Source: Deltaproteobacteria bacterium
Lineage (GTDB): Bacteria > Myxococcota_A > UBA796 > SXON01
NCBI GenBank assembly: GCA_947484175.1
Contig: CANKOI010000020.1
Location: 1 to 50,768, forward strand
DNA length: 50,768 bases
Reading direction: 5' to 3'
Shown here one piece after another: positions 8,422 through 17,453 of the stretch (position 1 is its first letter; each line of letters opens with the position of its first letter). The position numbers and the translations under genes were made by a program. The notes under the pieces are model-generated. The model was not told the DNA's origin, made no database searches, and saw only the letters and a program-made list of their open reading frames with translations.

Positions 8422-9287
8422 CAGTACCCGCCTTTGCTCGTGCCGCCCGTGACGATCGCCACCGACGCGCTCGCGCCGATGCGAGTGGCGCCCGCGCCGA
8501 TCATGGCGTGGGCATCGGCGGTGTTGCGAACGCCGCCCGAGGCCTTCACGCCCATCTCCGGCCCCACCACCTGCCGCATCAGCCGAATGTCCTCGACGGT
8601 GGCCCCACCGCCTGAAAAGCCCGTGCTCGTCTTCACGAAGGCCGCGCCCGCCGCCTTGCTGAGCGCGCACGTGGCGATCTTCTGCTCGCGGCTCAACAGG
8701 TGGGTTTCGAGGATCACCTTCACGGGCCGCCCGCCGGCCGCCTCCACTACGCCGCGGATGTCGTCGAACACCGCGTTGTGGTCGCCACTCTTGAGCAGGC
8801 CGAGGTTTACGACCATGTCGATCTCGTCGGCCCCGTTGGCGATGGCCTCCCTCGTTTCCGCGGCCTTGGCGCGTGTGGTGGCCGCCCCGAGCGGAAAACC
8901 CACTACGCAGATCGTCATCACGCCCGAGCCCTGCAACAGCTGCTTGCACAGGGGCACCCACGTGGTGTTGATGCACACGCTCGCGAAGTGGTGGGCCCGC
9001 GCTTCTTCGCAGAGTTTTACGTGGTCGGCGCGGGTGGCGTCGGCCTTCAGGAGCGTGTGGTCGATGCGACGCGCCACTTCGTGGTTGCTCAGCTCCGGCT
9101 TCTGGCCGTCCGTTCCTACGCGGTCGGCCCCGCCCAAGGCGGCCGTGAGCGCGGATTGGTCCTCCCACGTGCCGCGCACCTCAGGGAGCGGCGGCACCAT
9201 CTTCATCGTTTCTGCCGCGCTCATCTCCGCACGCACCCGCTCCGCGATGCGGGCAACCAGCACTTCCATCTCGTCGGGCATGGACAC
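8421..9287 (-). CDS. deoC: Deoxyribose-phosphate aldolase with N-terminal extension
   Basis: 288 residues; the catalytic barrel begins near residue 70 ('[10 protein letters not shown]'), so there is an N-terminal extension of about 65 residues over the ~220-residue family core. Catalytic residues are visible: Asp157 in 'DEIDMVVN', the Schiff-base Lys219 in 'AFVKTSTGF' and the second Lys248 in 'GVKASGG'. It cleaves deoxyribose 5-phosphate to acetaldehyde and glyceraldehyde 3-phosphate. The extension opens with an amphipathic helix (residues ~4-22, '[18 protein letters not shown]') followed by a Pro/Gly-containing linker, a layout seen in enzymes sent to bacterial microcompartments; no shell gene is in the window. 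A second ATG at 9281 is an equally good start. Confidence 0.93.
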   Translation of the reverse strand: MSMPDEMEVLVARIAERVRAEMSAAETMKMVPPLPEVRGTWEDQSALTAALGGADRVGTDGQKPELSNHEVARRIDHTLLKADATRADHVKLCEEARAHHFASVCINTTWVPLCKQLLQGSGVMTICVVGFPLGAATTRAKAAETREAIANGADEIDMVVNLGLLKSGDHNAVFDDIRGVVEAAGGRPVKVILETHLLSREQKIATCALSKAAGAAFVKTSTGFSGGGATVEDIRLMRQVVGPEMGVKASGGVRNTADAHAMIGAGATRIGASASVAIVTGGTSKGGY

Positions 9288-9338
9288 TCCGAGCGGCTTG
9301 CCTAACGCGGGAATCGTCGACTCGGGCTACTCCCCCGC

Positions 9339-9719
9339 GTGGCCGTCGATCCCTATGGGTACCGCGAGGAGAACGTCGAACGGCCCCCGCCGGGAGGGGG
9401 CGGGTGCGCCGCCATCAGCTCTCTGGCGTGGCTCTGCCTTTCCATCCTGACGTGCGCCACGTGCAGCGGAGCGATGTTCTTCGGGGAACCCGATCCGGGC
9501 GACCAGTGGTACGACCAAGTGGGCGTGTGGCTCCTACTCATCTCTCCGGCATGGATGCTCGCAGGGATTGGGGCCGCCACGGCATTTCTGCACCGGGTCG
9601 CCCGCCGATGGTGGACGTCGGTGGGGCCGAACCTGGTGATCGGTGGCTGCGGGGGCTGCCTCCTGTGGGGGATGCTCTTCTTCGCATGGGTGGTCTTCGC
9701 GGTGGTCATGGACGGCTAG
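9339..9719 (+). CDS. Small integral membrane protein of unknown function
   Basis: 126 residues from a GTG at 9339. A ~22-residue Pro/Gly-rich cytoplasmic head ('RPPPGGGGC') is followed by three hydrophobic segments at about residues 26-48, 62-85 and 97-123, separated by an acidic 'GEPDPGDQWYDQ' loop and a basic 'HRVARRWW' loop. No catalytic motif was recognised. It is divergent from deoC with only 51 bp between starts, which leaves little room for two promoters. Positive charges in the second loop and the lack of a cleavable signal fit a three-span membrane protein. Confidence 0.6.
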   Translation: MAVDPYGYREENVERPPPGGGGCAAISSLAWLCLSILTCATCSGAMFFGEPDPGDQWYDQVGVWLLLISPAWMLAGIGAATAFLHRVARRWWTSVGPNLVIGGCGGCLLWGMLFFAWVVFAVVMDG

Positions 9720-9773
9720 GCACTCGCACGAAGGAGCCCTCCGGCCGGTCGCTTCGCGCCGCGGCGTGCAGCC

Positions 9774-12245
9774 GTGCTCGACTTCCGCTATCCTGCTCCC
9801 GTGCTCCCCCTCCTCCTCGGCCTCGCCGCCGCCGCCGACATCACCGCGCTCGACGACAACTTCGATGCCTACAGCACCACCTCGTTCTCGGGAACGACGG
9901 CATGGGTGTCAAACTACGCCAGCGATCCCTGGTCGACCGGCACGTACGGCGGCATCTACGCCAAGACCGACGACTCGGGCGGCACCTGGGGCAGCGGCGG
10001 AGCAGCCGACAACCATCTCGTCTACACGGCCGACTCCTGGGAGGACTTCACGTTCTGGGCCTCCCTCTACCAGGGCGATGACGACACGATCGGCCTCGTT
10101 TTCCGCTTCACCGACGCGAGCAATTTCTACGCAGCGCTCTTTCCTGGAGGCGAGGCCTGCCCCAGCACCGGCACAGGGGCCCGCACCACGCCTTGCAGCG
10201 GCACCTACCTGTACAAGGTGGTGGCGGGCTCGGCCACGCTGGTGGCTTCGAGCACCACGGGACTGAGGGCGGGACGTCTCGTGGACGTGAAAATCGTGAC
10301 AAGCGGCACGGCCATCGACGTGTACTTGGACAACGACCAGAACGGCGCGTTCTCCTCGTCGGAGCACCCCATCAGCACCACCGACTCGGCCTTCAGCAGC
10401 GGCGAGGTGGGGCTGTACTGCTACGACAACGGCTCCGGCTACGCGGGCTGCTACTTCGACGATGTGCTGGTGTACCTGCCCGACACCGACAGCGACGGCG
10501 TGACCGACTACGAAGACAACTGCTCAAGCACGAGCAACAGCACCCAAGTAGACACCGACGGCGATGGCATCGGCGATGCATGCGACAGCGATCTCGACGG
10601 CGACGGATACACGTCGACCGCCTCGGGCGGCACCGACTGCGACGACTCCAACGCCGCCGTGAGCCCAGGCGACATCGAAACCTGCGCCACCAGCGCCGAC
10701 GACGACTGCGACGGGGGCGCCAACGACGTGGGAGCCACTGGCTGCTCCACCTTTTACTACGACGCCGACAAGGACGGGTACGGCACCACCACGTCCGCCT
10801 GCATCTGCATCGCGTACTCCAATTACAGCTCCGCGGTCAGCACCGACTGCGACGACACCGACGCCAGCGACTTTCCCGGCGGCACCGAAGTCTGCAACGG
10901 CGACGACGAGGACTGCGACGGCACCGCCGACAACGCCGCGATCGACATGCTCACCTGGTACCTCGACAACGACGGCGACAGCTTCGGCGACGCGTCGATT
11001 AGCGAGCTGAACTGCGATCAGCCAAAAGGCTACGTGGCGGACGCGACGGACTGTGACGATTCCGAAGCGGGTACCTACCCCGGCGCCATCGAAACGTGTG
11101 ACGCCTCGGATCAAGACTGCAACGGCCTCGTGGACGACGATGCCAGCGACGCGTTGAGCTCCTGGGCCGACACCGACGCCGACGGGTACGGCGACGCGGC
11201 GGATCTCATCGTGCAGTGCAGCGTCCCTGTCGGCTATGTCGAGGACGACACCGACTGCGACGACAGCCGCGCCGACGTGTACCCCGCGGCCACCGAGGTG
11301 TGCGACGACGCGGATCAGGACTGCAACGGCCTCGTAGACGACAACGCCGTGGACGCCACCACCTGGTACCACGACGGCGACATCGACGGCTGGGGCAACG
11401 CGGCCCAAACCGAGGATGCCTGCGACCAACCGCTCGGAACCTCCGACCAGCCCGGCGACTGCGCCGATGGCAACGCCGCCATCAACCCCGATGCCGACGA
11501 GGTGTGCGACCGCGTGGACAACGACTGCGACGGCACCTCCGACGAAGACCCGGTGGACGGTCTCACCTTCTACGCCGACGTCGACGGCGACGGCCACGGC
11601 GACGCCTCCGCGCCCATCGTCGCGTGTGAGGCGCCCCCCGGTGCCGTAGAGAACGCCGACGACTGCGACGACGCCGATGCCACCTCCTACCCAGGTGCCA
11701 CCGAGCTTCCCGACGTGCTGGACAACGACTGCAACGGCCTGGCTGACGACGGCATCGACACCGACAACGACGGGCTGGAGGACTACGACGAGCGCACCCA
11801 GTGGGGCACCGACCCGCTCAACCCCGACTCCGACGGCGACGGCCTCGACGACGGCACGGAAGTGGCGATCGGCACCTCGCCCACCACCGTGGACACTGAC
11901 GGCGGCGGCACCGGCGACGGCGCCGAGGTCCTCAAGGACGGCACCGACCCCTTGGACCCCGCCGACGACGTGGCCACGGATAGCGACGGCGACGGCCTCA
12001 CCGATGCCGAAGAGGACCTGCTCGGCACCGACCCCCAGAACCCCGACACGGATGGCGGCGGCGCCGGCGATGGCGCCGAAGTCGACTCCGGAACCGACCC
12101 CCTCAATCCTGCCGACGACATGCCCTCCGACATCGTGCCCATCGTGGATCGTGAGGGCGGCCTGTACGGAGGCTGCGGCTCAGCGTTCCCGATCGGTCTC
12201 CTTGGTCTGGTAGGATTCGCCGCGCGTAAGCGCCGGAGCCGCTGA
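9774..12245 (+). CDS. MopE-repeat and thrombospondin-3-repeat protein with MYXO-CTERM-like tail
   Basis: 823 residues. The GTG at 9774 gives a signal peptide (hydrophobic 'VLPLLLGLAAAAD'); an in-frame GTG at 9801 is possible. Residues ~20-230 form a concanavalin-like beta domain ('VGLYCYDNGSGYAGCYFDDVLVYL'). Calcium-type 'DTDSDGVTDYEDNC' thrombospondin-3 repeats, six MopE-like 'DCDD' repeats (~270-660), and more 'DSDGDGLDDGTEV' repeats follow. The last 30 residues are 'GGCGS', a hydrophobic helix and an Arg/Lys-rich end, the layout of the MYXO-CTERM sorting signal, in which the Cys is thought to be lipidated or processed. Its TGA overlaps the ATG of the OmpA-like gene, so the two are probably made together as an envelope pair. 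Confidence 0.85.
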   Translation: MLDFRYPAPVLPLLLGLAAAADITALDDNFDAYSTTSFSGTTAWVSNYASDPWSTGTYGGIYAKTDDSGGTWGSGGAADNHLVYTADSWEDFTFWASLYQGDDDTIGLVFRFTDASNFYAALFPGGEACPSTGTGARTTPCSGTYLYKVVAGSATLVASSTTGLRAGRLVDVKIVTSGTAIDVYLDNDQNGAFSSSEHPISTTDSAFSSGEVGLYCYDNGSGYAGCYFDDVLVYLPDTDSDGVTDYEDNCSSTSNSTQVDTDGDGIGDACDSDLDGDGYTSTASGGTDCDDSNAAVSPGDIETCATSADDDCDGGANDVGATGCSTFYYDADKDGYGTTTSACICIAYSNYSSAVSTDCDDTDASDFPGGTEVCNGDDEDCDGTADNAAIDMLTWYLDNDGDSFGDASISELNCDQPKGYVADATDCDDSEAGTYPGAIETCDASDQDCNGLVDDDASDALSSWADTDADGYGDAADLIVQCSVPVGYVEDDTDCDDSRADVYPAATEVCDDADQDCNGLVDDNAVDATTWYHDGDIDGWGNAAQTEDACDQPLGTSDQPGDCADGNAAINPDADEVCDRVDNDCDGTSDEDPVDGLTFYADVDGDGHGDASAPIVACEAPPGAVENADDCDDADATSYPGATELPDVLDNDCNGLADDGIDTDNDGLEDYDERTQWGTDPLNPDSDGDGLDDGTEVAIGTSPTTVDTDGGGTGDGAEVLKDGTDPLDPADDVATDSDGDGLTDAEEDLLGTDPQNPDTDGGGAGDGAEVDSGTDPLNPADDMPSDIVPIVDREGGLYGGCGSAFPIGLLGLVGFAARKRRSR

Positions 12246-13705
12246 TGCTGATTCTCGCCGCACTCGCAACCGCCGCAAACGACGTTCCCGACATCGCTGT
12301 CGACGGGCAGCTCTACCGCCCCCCCCTCGACGCCGAACACACCGCCTGGACGGACGACACGAGTCTCATTCCCGGCATCCGGGCCGGTGCCGTGGTCGGC
12401 TGGGTGCACGAACCCGTGGTGTGGGTGTGGAAGGACACCGGCGAACGTGTGCCGGTGGTCGCCGACGCCGTGGCCCTCGACGTTCTCGCCTCCTACACCT
12501 TCTGGCGCATCCGCGCCGGGCTCGACGTGCCGCTCTACCCCCTCGCCTCGGGCGAAGGCGCCGAGGGCGGCGGTGTGGGCGACGTGGCCTTAGACCTCAA
12601 GGGCATGCTTCTCGACCGGAAGTCGGCCCCCCTCGGCCTCGCCCTGTCGTTCCGGGCCGACCTGCCTACGGGAAGCACAAGCGTGCCGCTCTCCTCTGAT
12701 GGTTTCGCGTACGAGCTGGCCGTGGTGGCCGACCGTCGCGTGGGGCCTATTCTCGTCGCCGCCAACGTGGGCACACGCGGCGTTCCCGCCGTCTCGCTTG
12801 AGAACGTCGAGGTGAGCGACCAGCTCCTTTGGCGAGTGGGCGCCGGGTACGACGGCGGAGGGCGATGGGGCGTGAGCGCCGACTTCGCGGGCTACGCGCT
12901 CTGGAGCGACCTCGGCAACGCCGCGGGTGCGCCAGCGGAGATGATGGTCGGCGGTTGGTATGGGCTCTCGAACCAGCTTCGCGTGTCGGTCGGCGCCGGA
13001 ACAGGCATCTCCTCGGGCATCGGCGCCTCCAACGGGCGCGCCGTCGTGGGTGTGAGCTGGGCGCAAGGCCGCGGCGATGCCGCGAAGCCGGTGCCAACGG
13101 CGGTGGTGGCGGCGAAGCCGGTGCCAACGGCGGTGGTGGCGGCGAAGCCGGCGCCCGCGGTGGCGGCGAAGCCGGCGCCCGCGCCCGCGGTGGCGGCGAA
13201 GCCGGCGCCCGCGCCCGCGGTGGCGCCCGTCGTCGCCCCTCCCCCCCCGCCCGCGCCGGTGGTGGTGGCCGCTCCGCCCCCGATCTACGTTCCCGTCGCC
13301 ACCCCTACAGCGAGCGCCCAGACGCCCGTAGTCGTGGCGGGCAACAAGCTTGTCCTGTTCCGGCCGGTGAGCTTCGACGGCGCCGCGCTGAGCCTGGACG
13401 GCGCCAAACAGCTGGAGGCGGTGGCGCGCTATCTGATCGCGCATCCCGAGATCGAGTCGGTGCGTGTGGAGGGTCACACCTCCGGCGCGGGAGACCCCTC
13501 CGACGAGCTTTCGCTGGCCGGATCGCGGGCGGGCATCGTACTGGAATACCTCGGCGAAAAGGGCGTGGACAGCTCCCGCTTCTACGCCGCTGGGTACGGC
13601 GGCATGCGGCCCTTGGTGCCAGGCACCGACGTGGGCGCCCGCTCCATCAACGAACGCATCGAGTTCGTCGTGACCAAGTGGGCCGAGGGCTCCGAGGGGC
13701 GCTGA
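12245..13705 (+). CDS. OmpA-family outer-membrane protein with Pro/Ala linker
   Basis: 486 residues, with its ATG sharing a base with the stop of the preceding surface-protein gene. A short signal ('MLILAALATAAND') is followed by a ~250-residue beta-strand-rich domain with alternating hydrophobic residues typical of an outer-membrane barrel, then a Lys/Pro/Ala linker encoded by tandem repeats (residues ~280-350), then an OmpA C-terminal peptidoglycan-binding domain (~residues 370-480). The latter shows 'IESVRVEGHTSGAGDPSDELSLAGSRAG..V..YL' and the Arg of 'NERIEFVV', the family signature. It anchors the outer membrane to the cell wall and may serve as a docking partner for the MopE protein. 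Confidence 0.88.
   Translation: MLILAALATAANDVPDIAVDGQLYRPPLDAEHTAWTDDTSLIPGIRAGAVVGWVHEPVVWVWKDTGERVPVVADAVALDVLASYTFWRIRAGLDVPLYPLASGEGAEGGGVGDVALDLKGMLLDRKSAPLGLALSFRADLPTGSTSVPLSSDGFAYELAVVADRRVGPILVAANVGTRGVPAVSLENVEVSDQLLWRVGAGYDGGGRWGVSADFAGYALWSDLGNAAGAPAEMMVGGWYGLSNQLRVSVGAGTGISSGIGASNGRAVVGVSWAQGRGDAAKPVPTAVVAAKPVPTAVVAAKPAPAVAAKPAPAPAVAAKPAPAPAVAPVVAPPPPPAPVVVAAPPPIYVPVATPTASAQTPVVVAGNKLVLFRPVSFDGAALSLDGAKQLEAVARYLIAHPEIESVRVEGHTSGAGDPSDELSLAGSRAGIVLEYLGEKGVDSSRFYAAGYGGMRPLVPGTDVGARSINERIEFVVTKWAEGSEGR
13082..13225 (+). repeat. In-frame tandem repeat coding the OmpA Pro/Ala linker
   Basis: Five consecutive units of 30, 30, 24, 30 and 30 bp (144 bp in total), each starting GCGAAGCCGG and coding 'AKP.P(T)AVVA' or 'AKPAP(AP)AVA'. 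All are multiples of three, so length change keeps the frame. Likely variable in copy number between strains. Confidence 0.9.
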
Positions 13706-13735
13706 TTCTCCGCGGTGGCGGAGGCCCCCCCGGCG

Positions 13736-14299
13736 CTACTTCACCGCGAGCTCCCGCTCGATCGCGCCCACAAGGTCGGCGTCGTCGGGTGCCGTACCCG
13801 AGCGCCAGCGCCCCACCACGCGCCCGTCTCGGCTGATCAGGAACTTCTCGAAGTTCCATTTCACCGCGGAGCCCGCCCCCGCCGGGCTCGCTTCAAGCCA
13901 CTTGTAGAGCGGCGAGGCGTTCGCCCCCTTCACGTCCTGCTTGTCGAGCAGCGGGAAGGTCACGCCGTAGTTGATCTTGCAGAAGCTCACGATCTCCTCG
14001 CCCTTACCCGGCTCCTGTCCGCCGAATTGGTTGCACGGGGCGCCGAGAACGACGAGACCACGCTCGCCGTAGGACTTCCACAACCGTTCGAGGCCGTCGT
14101 ACTGGGGGGTGAACCCGCATTTGCTCGCGACGTTCACCACCAGCACGACCTTCCCGGCTACCTGAGCGGTGTCAAAGGCGTTGCCGTTGATGCTCAGCAT
14201 CTTGGCCGAAGCGGCCCAGTCAGGGTTCGGGGGGCCAGGAGCGGGCACGGTGCCTCCGGGGGCGGCGAGGGAGAAGCAGGCGAGGAGCCAAGCGAGCAT
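13736..14299 (-). CDS. Glutathione peroxidase family thiol peroxidase (Cys type), exported
   Basis: 187 residues from the ATG at 14299; an N-terminal hydrophobic segment with Ala/Gly residues ('MLAWLLACFSLAAPGG') suggests export, and 'LLAC' could serve as a lipobox. The peroxidase site is intact with Cys in place of selenocysteine: 'NVASKCGFTPQY', the Gln of 'NQFGGQEPG', and Trp/Asn of 'VKWNFEKFLI'. 'FCKINYGVTFP' carries the usual resolving-region Cys. Enzymes of this type mostly use thioredoxin rather than glutathione to reduce peroxides. Convergent with the OmpA-like gene; a dispersed repeat lies just upstream of its start. Confidence 0.93.
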   Translation of the reverse strand: MLAWLLACFSLAAPGGTVPAPGPPNPDWAASAKMLSINGNAFDTAQVAGKVVLVVNVASKCGFTPQYDGLERLWKSYGERGLVVLGAPCNQFGGQEPGKGEEIVSFCKINYGVTFPLLDKQDVKGANASPLYKWLEASPAGAGSAVKWNFEKFLISRDGRVVGRWRSGTAPDDADLVGAIERELAVK

Positions 14300-14328
14300 G
14301 GAGTCCTCTATCCTACCGATTGACCTAG

Positions 14329-14441
14329 ATGCGGTTCGCCGCGCAGGACGCGGCGCCGGTGGGGCGAAGGTCCTCTGCCAGCCGGCGGCCTCGGGCGGGA
14401 CAGCATGACGAAACGCCAGCGTTGGCGCAGGGGCCTGCCGC
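14329..14441 (-). repeat. Dispersed intergenic repeat, copy A (truncated)
   Basis: Over 113 bp this matches, without gaps and in inverse orientation, bases 41018-41130. The first 38 bases are identical and the remainder is roughly 80% identical. Its outer half (the GGGCTGGGT..ACGCTG part of copies B and C) is missing. It occupies the gap between the glutathione peroxidase gene and the next gene. Confidence 0.85.
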
Positions 14442-14490
14442 AGCGGCTCAACAGGGTCCGTGTTCGTGCGCAGATCGCGATGAGTCGGAA

Positions 14491-14832
14491 TTACTCCCCC
14501 GCCTCCGCGGCCAGCGCCCGCGCCAGGCCCCGCTCGAGCTGCGACTTCCGCGCCTGAGCGCGAACGCGCATCACCGTGCGCCCCACCCACCGGAACGCAA
14601 ACCCCGCCCCAACTGCCACCCCCGCCGCCGCCCACCACGGGTACCCGTACCGCAGCGGAATCAGCGGCAGGAGCAGCACCGGCACGTACCAGCCGAAGCT
14701 CACCACGGGGCGCACCTCGATGCGCACCTTGCCCGCGGCGTGTTCGCCCATCGACACGCTCAGCGTGAGCACCAGCCCGCGCTCCGACATCGAACGGGCG
14801 CCGGGGCCCGCAGGCGCCCACGCGCCGCCCAC
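14491..14832 (-). CDS. Small hypothetical membrane protein
   Basis: The stop is clear but the start is not. From the GTG at 14832 the product is 113 residues; an ATG at 14790 and, with overlap into the upstream gene, a GTG at 14908 or ATG at 14932 are alternatives, and the protein-like stretch 'LTDAADALCGRLAARVG' favours a start at or before 14877. The recognisable part is a beta-rich 'LVLTLSVSMGEHAAGKVRIEVRP' segment, two hydrophobic helices around 'YVPVLLLPLIPLRYG' and 'WAAAGVAVGAGFAF', and a basic, Gln/Arg-rich cytoplasmic tail. It follows the glycosidase gene on the same strand and may be in its operon. No family was recognised. Confidence 0.5.
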   Translation of the reverse strand: MGGAWAPAGPGARSMSERGLVLTLSVSMGEHAAGKVRIEVRPVVSFGWYVPVLLLPLIPLRYGYPWWAAAGVAVGAGFAFRWVGRTVMRVRAQARKSQLERGLARALAAEAGE

Positions 14833-14873
14833 CCGCGCAGCTAGGCGACCACAGAGTGCGTCGGCGGCGTCGG

Positions 14874-17453
14874 TCAGGGCGCCGCCGGAGGGCTGAGCTG
14901 AATCCACGGGGAGTCCGAAGGGAGCGCCCATGTGTCGCGCTGCGCTCCGGTCGGCAAGGCCGCGCGGAGCGACTCCCCCGCCGGGCCCAAGACGCTCCCG
15001 GCCGTGCGCGCGAGCGCCGGCACCGTCACCTCCCCCGCGAGCCGCTCCAGCCGCGCCGGGCCTCCCCCCAGCACGAGCAGCCCCGGCACCCCGCGCGTGC
15101 CCACGCTGCCCTCCCGATCGGTGCGCCCCGCCGCGGTGAACAGCCAACGCCCCTCCCCGAAGCGCACCAGCGAGAGCGCAACATGGCCCGCCACCCGCGC
15201 GGAGAACGCGACAGGATCAGGGTTCTCGGCGGTGGCCACCGCAGAGCCGACCACCGCGGCGTAGTCGGGACCGTCCACCACCAACCGACCCGGACTCCAG
15301 CTCACCCGATCGCTCAGGGGAGGCCGCGGCGCCGCGGAAGCCGGCGGCGCCTCGCCGTAGTCCACGCGCACCGCGCGCTGCAGCCAACTGTTGAGCCCCA
15401 CCGTCTCGGGAACCCACAACCCGGACCCCTCCGCGAGGTCCCGCTCGAGCCCCCCGGGGCCCCACCAGCGCGTGAAGGTGTCGCGGGCCTCCTGCACCCG
15501 CCGGTACACCTCGCCGGCCGACGCCATCTGCACGTCCGCGCTGAGCCGACCCTCTACGTCCAGGGCGCCCAGCGGGGCGTCGGCCACGTCGCGCACGGTG
15601 TCGTGGCTCCACGCGAACCACAACACCGCGTCGATGCCCTGGCGCCCGGCGAGCGCGGCCCACAGGAGCGGCGCCTCCTGAGCGTAGCGGTTCGGGAAGC
15701 TGTGCTGCACCTCCGAGATCGTGCAGGGCTTGCCGAGCTGGCACACCGCGTGGCGCTCGAACCAGCGCTCGGTGTCACCGAGCAGCGAACGGTCGTAGAA
15801 GGCGGTGCTCTCGCCGATCGGGTCCCAGTAGGGGTGCGCATCGATCACGTCGCAGGCGGCGAGCAAGCGGTCGGCGTGCGGCACTCCCATCGCGGTGGAA
15901 CAGATCGTCGGGGCGGAAAACCCCATGTCGTCCCGAACGAACCGCAGCATCTCGTCGTAGTAGGCCCGCTCCAGCTCCGCATAAAACGCCAACAGATCGA
16001 CCGCCCGCTGCACCGGGTACAGCTCGATGCGGCCTCGCTGAGAGGGCTCGCGGGCGACCGAGTGCACCAGCAACAGCTCCCCCGCCGCCAGCCCCGGCCG
16101 TCCGCTGCCTGTCCACGCCGCCGCCACCCGTTCGTCGGTCCCATACTTTCGTCGGAGCCACGCGGCCCAGAGCTCGTCGAAACGGTCACGATGCAGCTCC
16201 GGCAGCCTCTCCAACGACCCCGTCGACCAGCCGGTGATCAGGCTGTTCTCGTTGCTCAGCTCCACGAAAGCCACCGCCGGGTCATCGGCGTAGCGAAGCC
16301 CGGTGTAGGGGTTCGTACGCCCCCACACCGCGGCGAACCAGTCCTGCTGCGCCTTTCGCCACTCCGGCCACGCGTAGCCCACGTACTTGTTGCCCACGAT
16401 GAGGCCGTCCGGGCCGGGCACGCCCTCCCCCTCCACAAACGCACGGCGCGTCCACATCTCCGCAAACGTGTAGATGCCGCGGGCCTTGAGCGCCGCGTGG
16501 AGGCGGTCAAAACGGTCGAGGGCAGCCGGCTGCGTGAGCCCTTCGCCGGGGTCGAGGCGCTTCGGGTTCAGCAGGGTTTCCGGCGTATCGATGTGGTGGG
16601 GACGGACCAGATCGAACCCGCGAGCCGCGAGACCGGCCGCCACGGCCTCCGCCCGCTCGACCTCCGGGAGCGCTGCGCGCCCCACGAGGTTCACGCCCCA
16701 GAACCGCACCGGCGAGCCGTCGCTGAAGCGGAGCTCCTCGCCGTGGGCCTGAACGGCCCGGTCGGCGGCGCGGCGGGGGGCGCCCGGAGCGGCCCGGACC
16801 AGCGGGAGCGGAAAGCGGTAGCCCTCGGGGGGGCGCTCGTCCGCACGGCCGCGGGGGGCCTGCGGGCCGGCGGCGTCCACGGCGAGACCGACCAGGAACA
16901 GGGCGTGCCCGCCGCGCCCGCGCAGCACCACCTCGCTCACCTCCCGCCGCTCAGCCAGCACAACCCCCTGAACCGCAGCGGTGAGCACATCGCCCGCCAC
17001 GTTGCGTCCGAGCAGGAGGGCGTCGGCCCCGCGGCCCGTCGCGCCCGCCCACGCCGGCCACGCATGCTCCCCCACGAGGCTGCGGAAGGTCTGGCACTCG
17101 CCGCCCACAAAACACACCTCGCCCTCCGCGGCCACCCCCTTGCTCGCCACGCCACCGTACCCGGCCGTGACGAGGTACACGGTGCGGCCGGAGAGCCCGA
17201 CCGGAACGCGCAGTTCGCCCACGACAGGTACCGAGTCGGGCGCCCCCCGAAGGCCGAGCGCGACCGGCCAGGCGGCCGAGAGGTCGGCCCAGTCGCGCAT
17301 CCAGAACTGCTGCGCGGCGGCTGGCTCCGTGGTGAAGAGGTCGTGACTGAACGGGAGGGGCACGGCGACCGGGGCGGAGGCCGGCTCGGGTGCGGAGAGC
17401 GGCGCGGGGGCGACTCCCGCAGCCGTGCAGGCAACGAGCCACAGGAGCGTCAT
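14874..17453 (-). CDS. Lipoprotein glycoside hydrolase, TIM-barrel (GH-A clan, GH5-like)
   Basis: 859 residues with a lipoprotein signal (MTLLWLVAC). Residues ~25-215 are a beta-rich N-terminal region. The TIM barrel runs from about 240 ('RFSDGSPVRFWGVNLVGRAALP') to 600 and has both catalytic Glu residues of clan GH-A: the acid/base in 'FVELSNENSL' (the Asn-Glu pair) and the probable nucleophile in 'TISEVQHSFPNRY'. The usual 'DAHPYWDP' strand lies between them. A C-terminal beta-rich part follows. It probably cleaves or trims a polysaccharide in the periplasm or on the surface. Its ATG overlaps the stop of the flippase gene (ATGA), so it is likely tied to export of the saccharide made by this locus. 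Confidence 0.82.
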   Translation of the reverse strand: MTLLWLVACTAAGVAPAPLSAPEPASAPVAVPLPFSHDLFTTEPAAAQQFWMRDWADLSAAWPVALGLRGAPDSVPVVGELRVPVGLSGRTVYLVTAGYGGVASKGVAAEGEVCFVGGECQTFRSLVGEHAWPAWAGATGRGADALLLGRNVAGDVLTAAVQGVVLAERREVSEVVLRGRGGHALFLVGLAVDAAGPQAPRGRADERPPEGYRFPLPLVRAAPGAPRRAADRAVQAHGEELRFSDGSPVRFWGVNLVGRAALPEVERAEAVAAGLAARGFDLVRPHHIDTPETLLNPKRLDPGEGLTQPAALDRFDRLHAALKARGIYTFAEMWTRRAFVEGEGVPGPDGLIVGNKYVGYAWPEWRKAQQDWFAAVWGRTNPYTGLRYADDPAVAFVELSNENSLITGWSTGSLERLPELHRDRFDELWAAWLRRKYGTDERVAAAWTGSGRPGLAAGELLLVHSVAREPSQRGRIELYPVQRAVDLLAFYAELERAYYDEMLRFVRDDMGFSAPTICSTAMGVPHADRLLAACDVIDAHPYWDPIGESTAFYDRSLLGDTERWFERHAVCQLGKPCTISEVQHSFPNRYAQEAPLLWAALAGRQGIDAVLWFAWSHDTVRDVADAPLGALDVEGRLSADVQMASAGEVYRRVQEARDTFTRWWGPGGLERDLAEGSGLWVPETVGLNSWLQRAVRVDYGEAPPASAAPRPPLSDRVSWSPGRLVVDGPDYAAVVGSAVATAENPDPVAFSARVAGHVALSLVRFGEGRWLFTAAGRTDREGSVGTRGVPGLLVLGGGPARLERLAGEVTVPALARTAGSVLGPAGESLRAALPTGAQRDTWALPSDSPWIQLSPPAAP

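Noticed and set aside
8421-9287. A microcompartment operon around deoC
   Set aside because: No shell-protein gene or acylating aldehyde dehydrogenase lies next to deoC-deoB; only the N-terminal extension hints at it.
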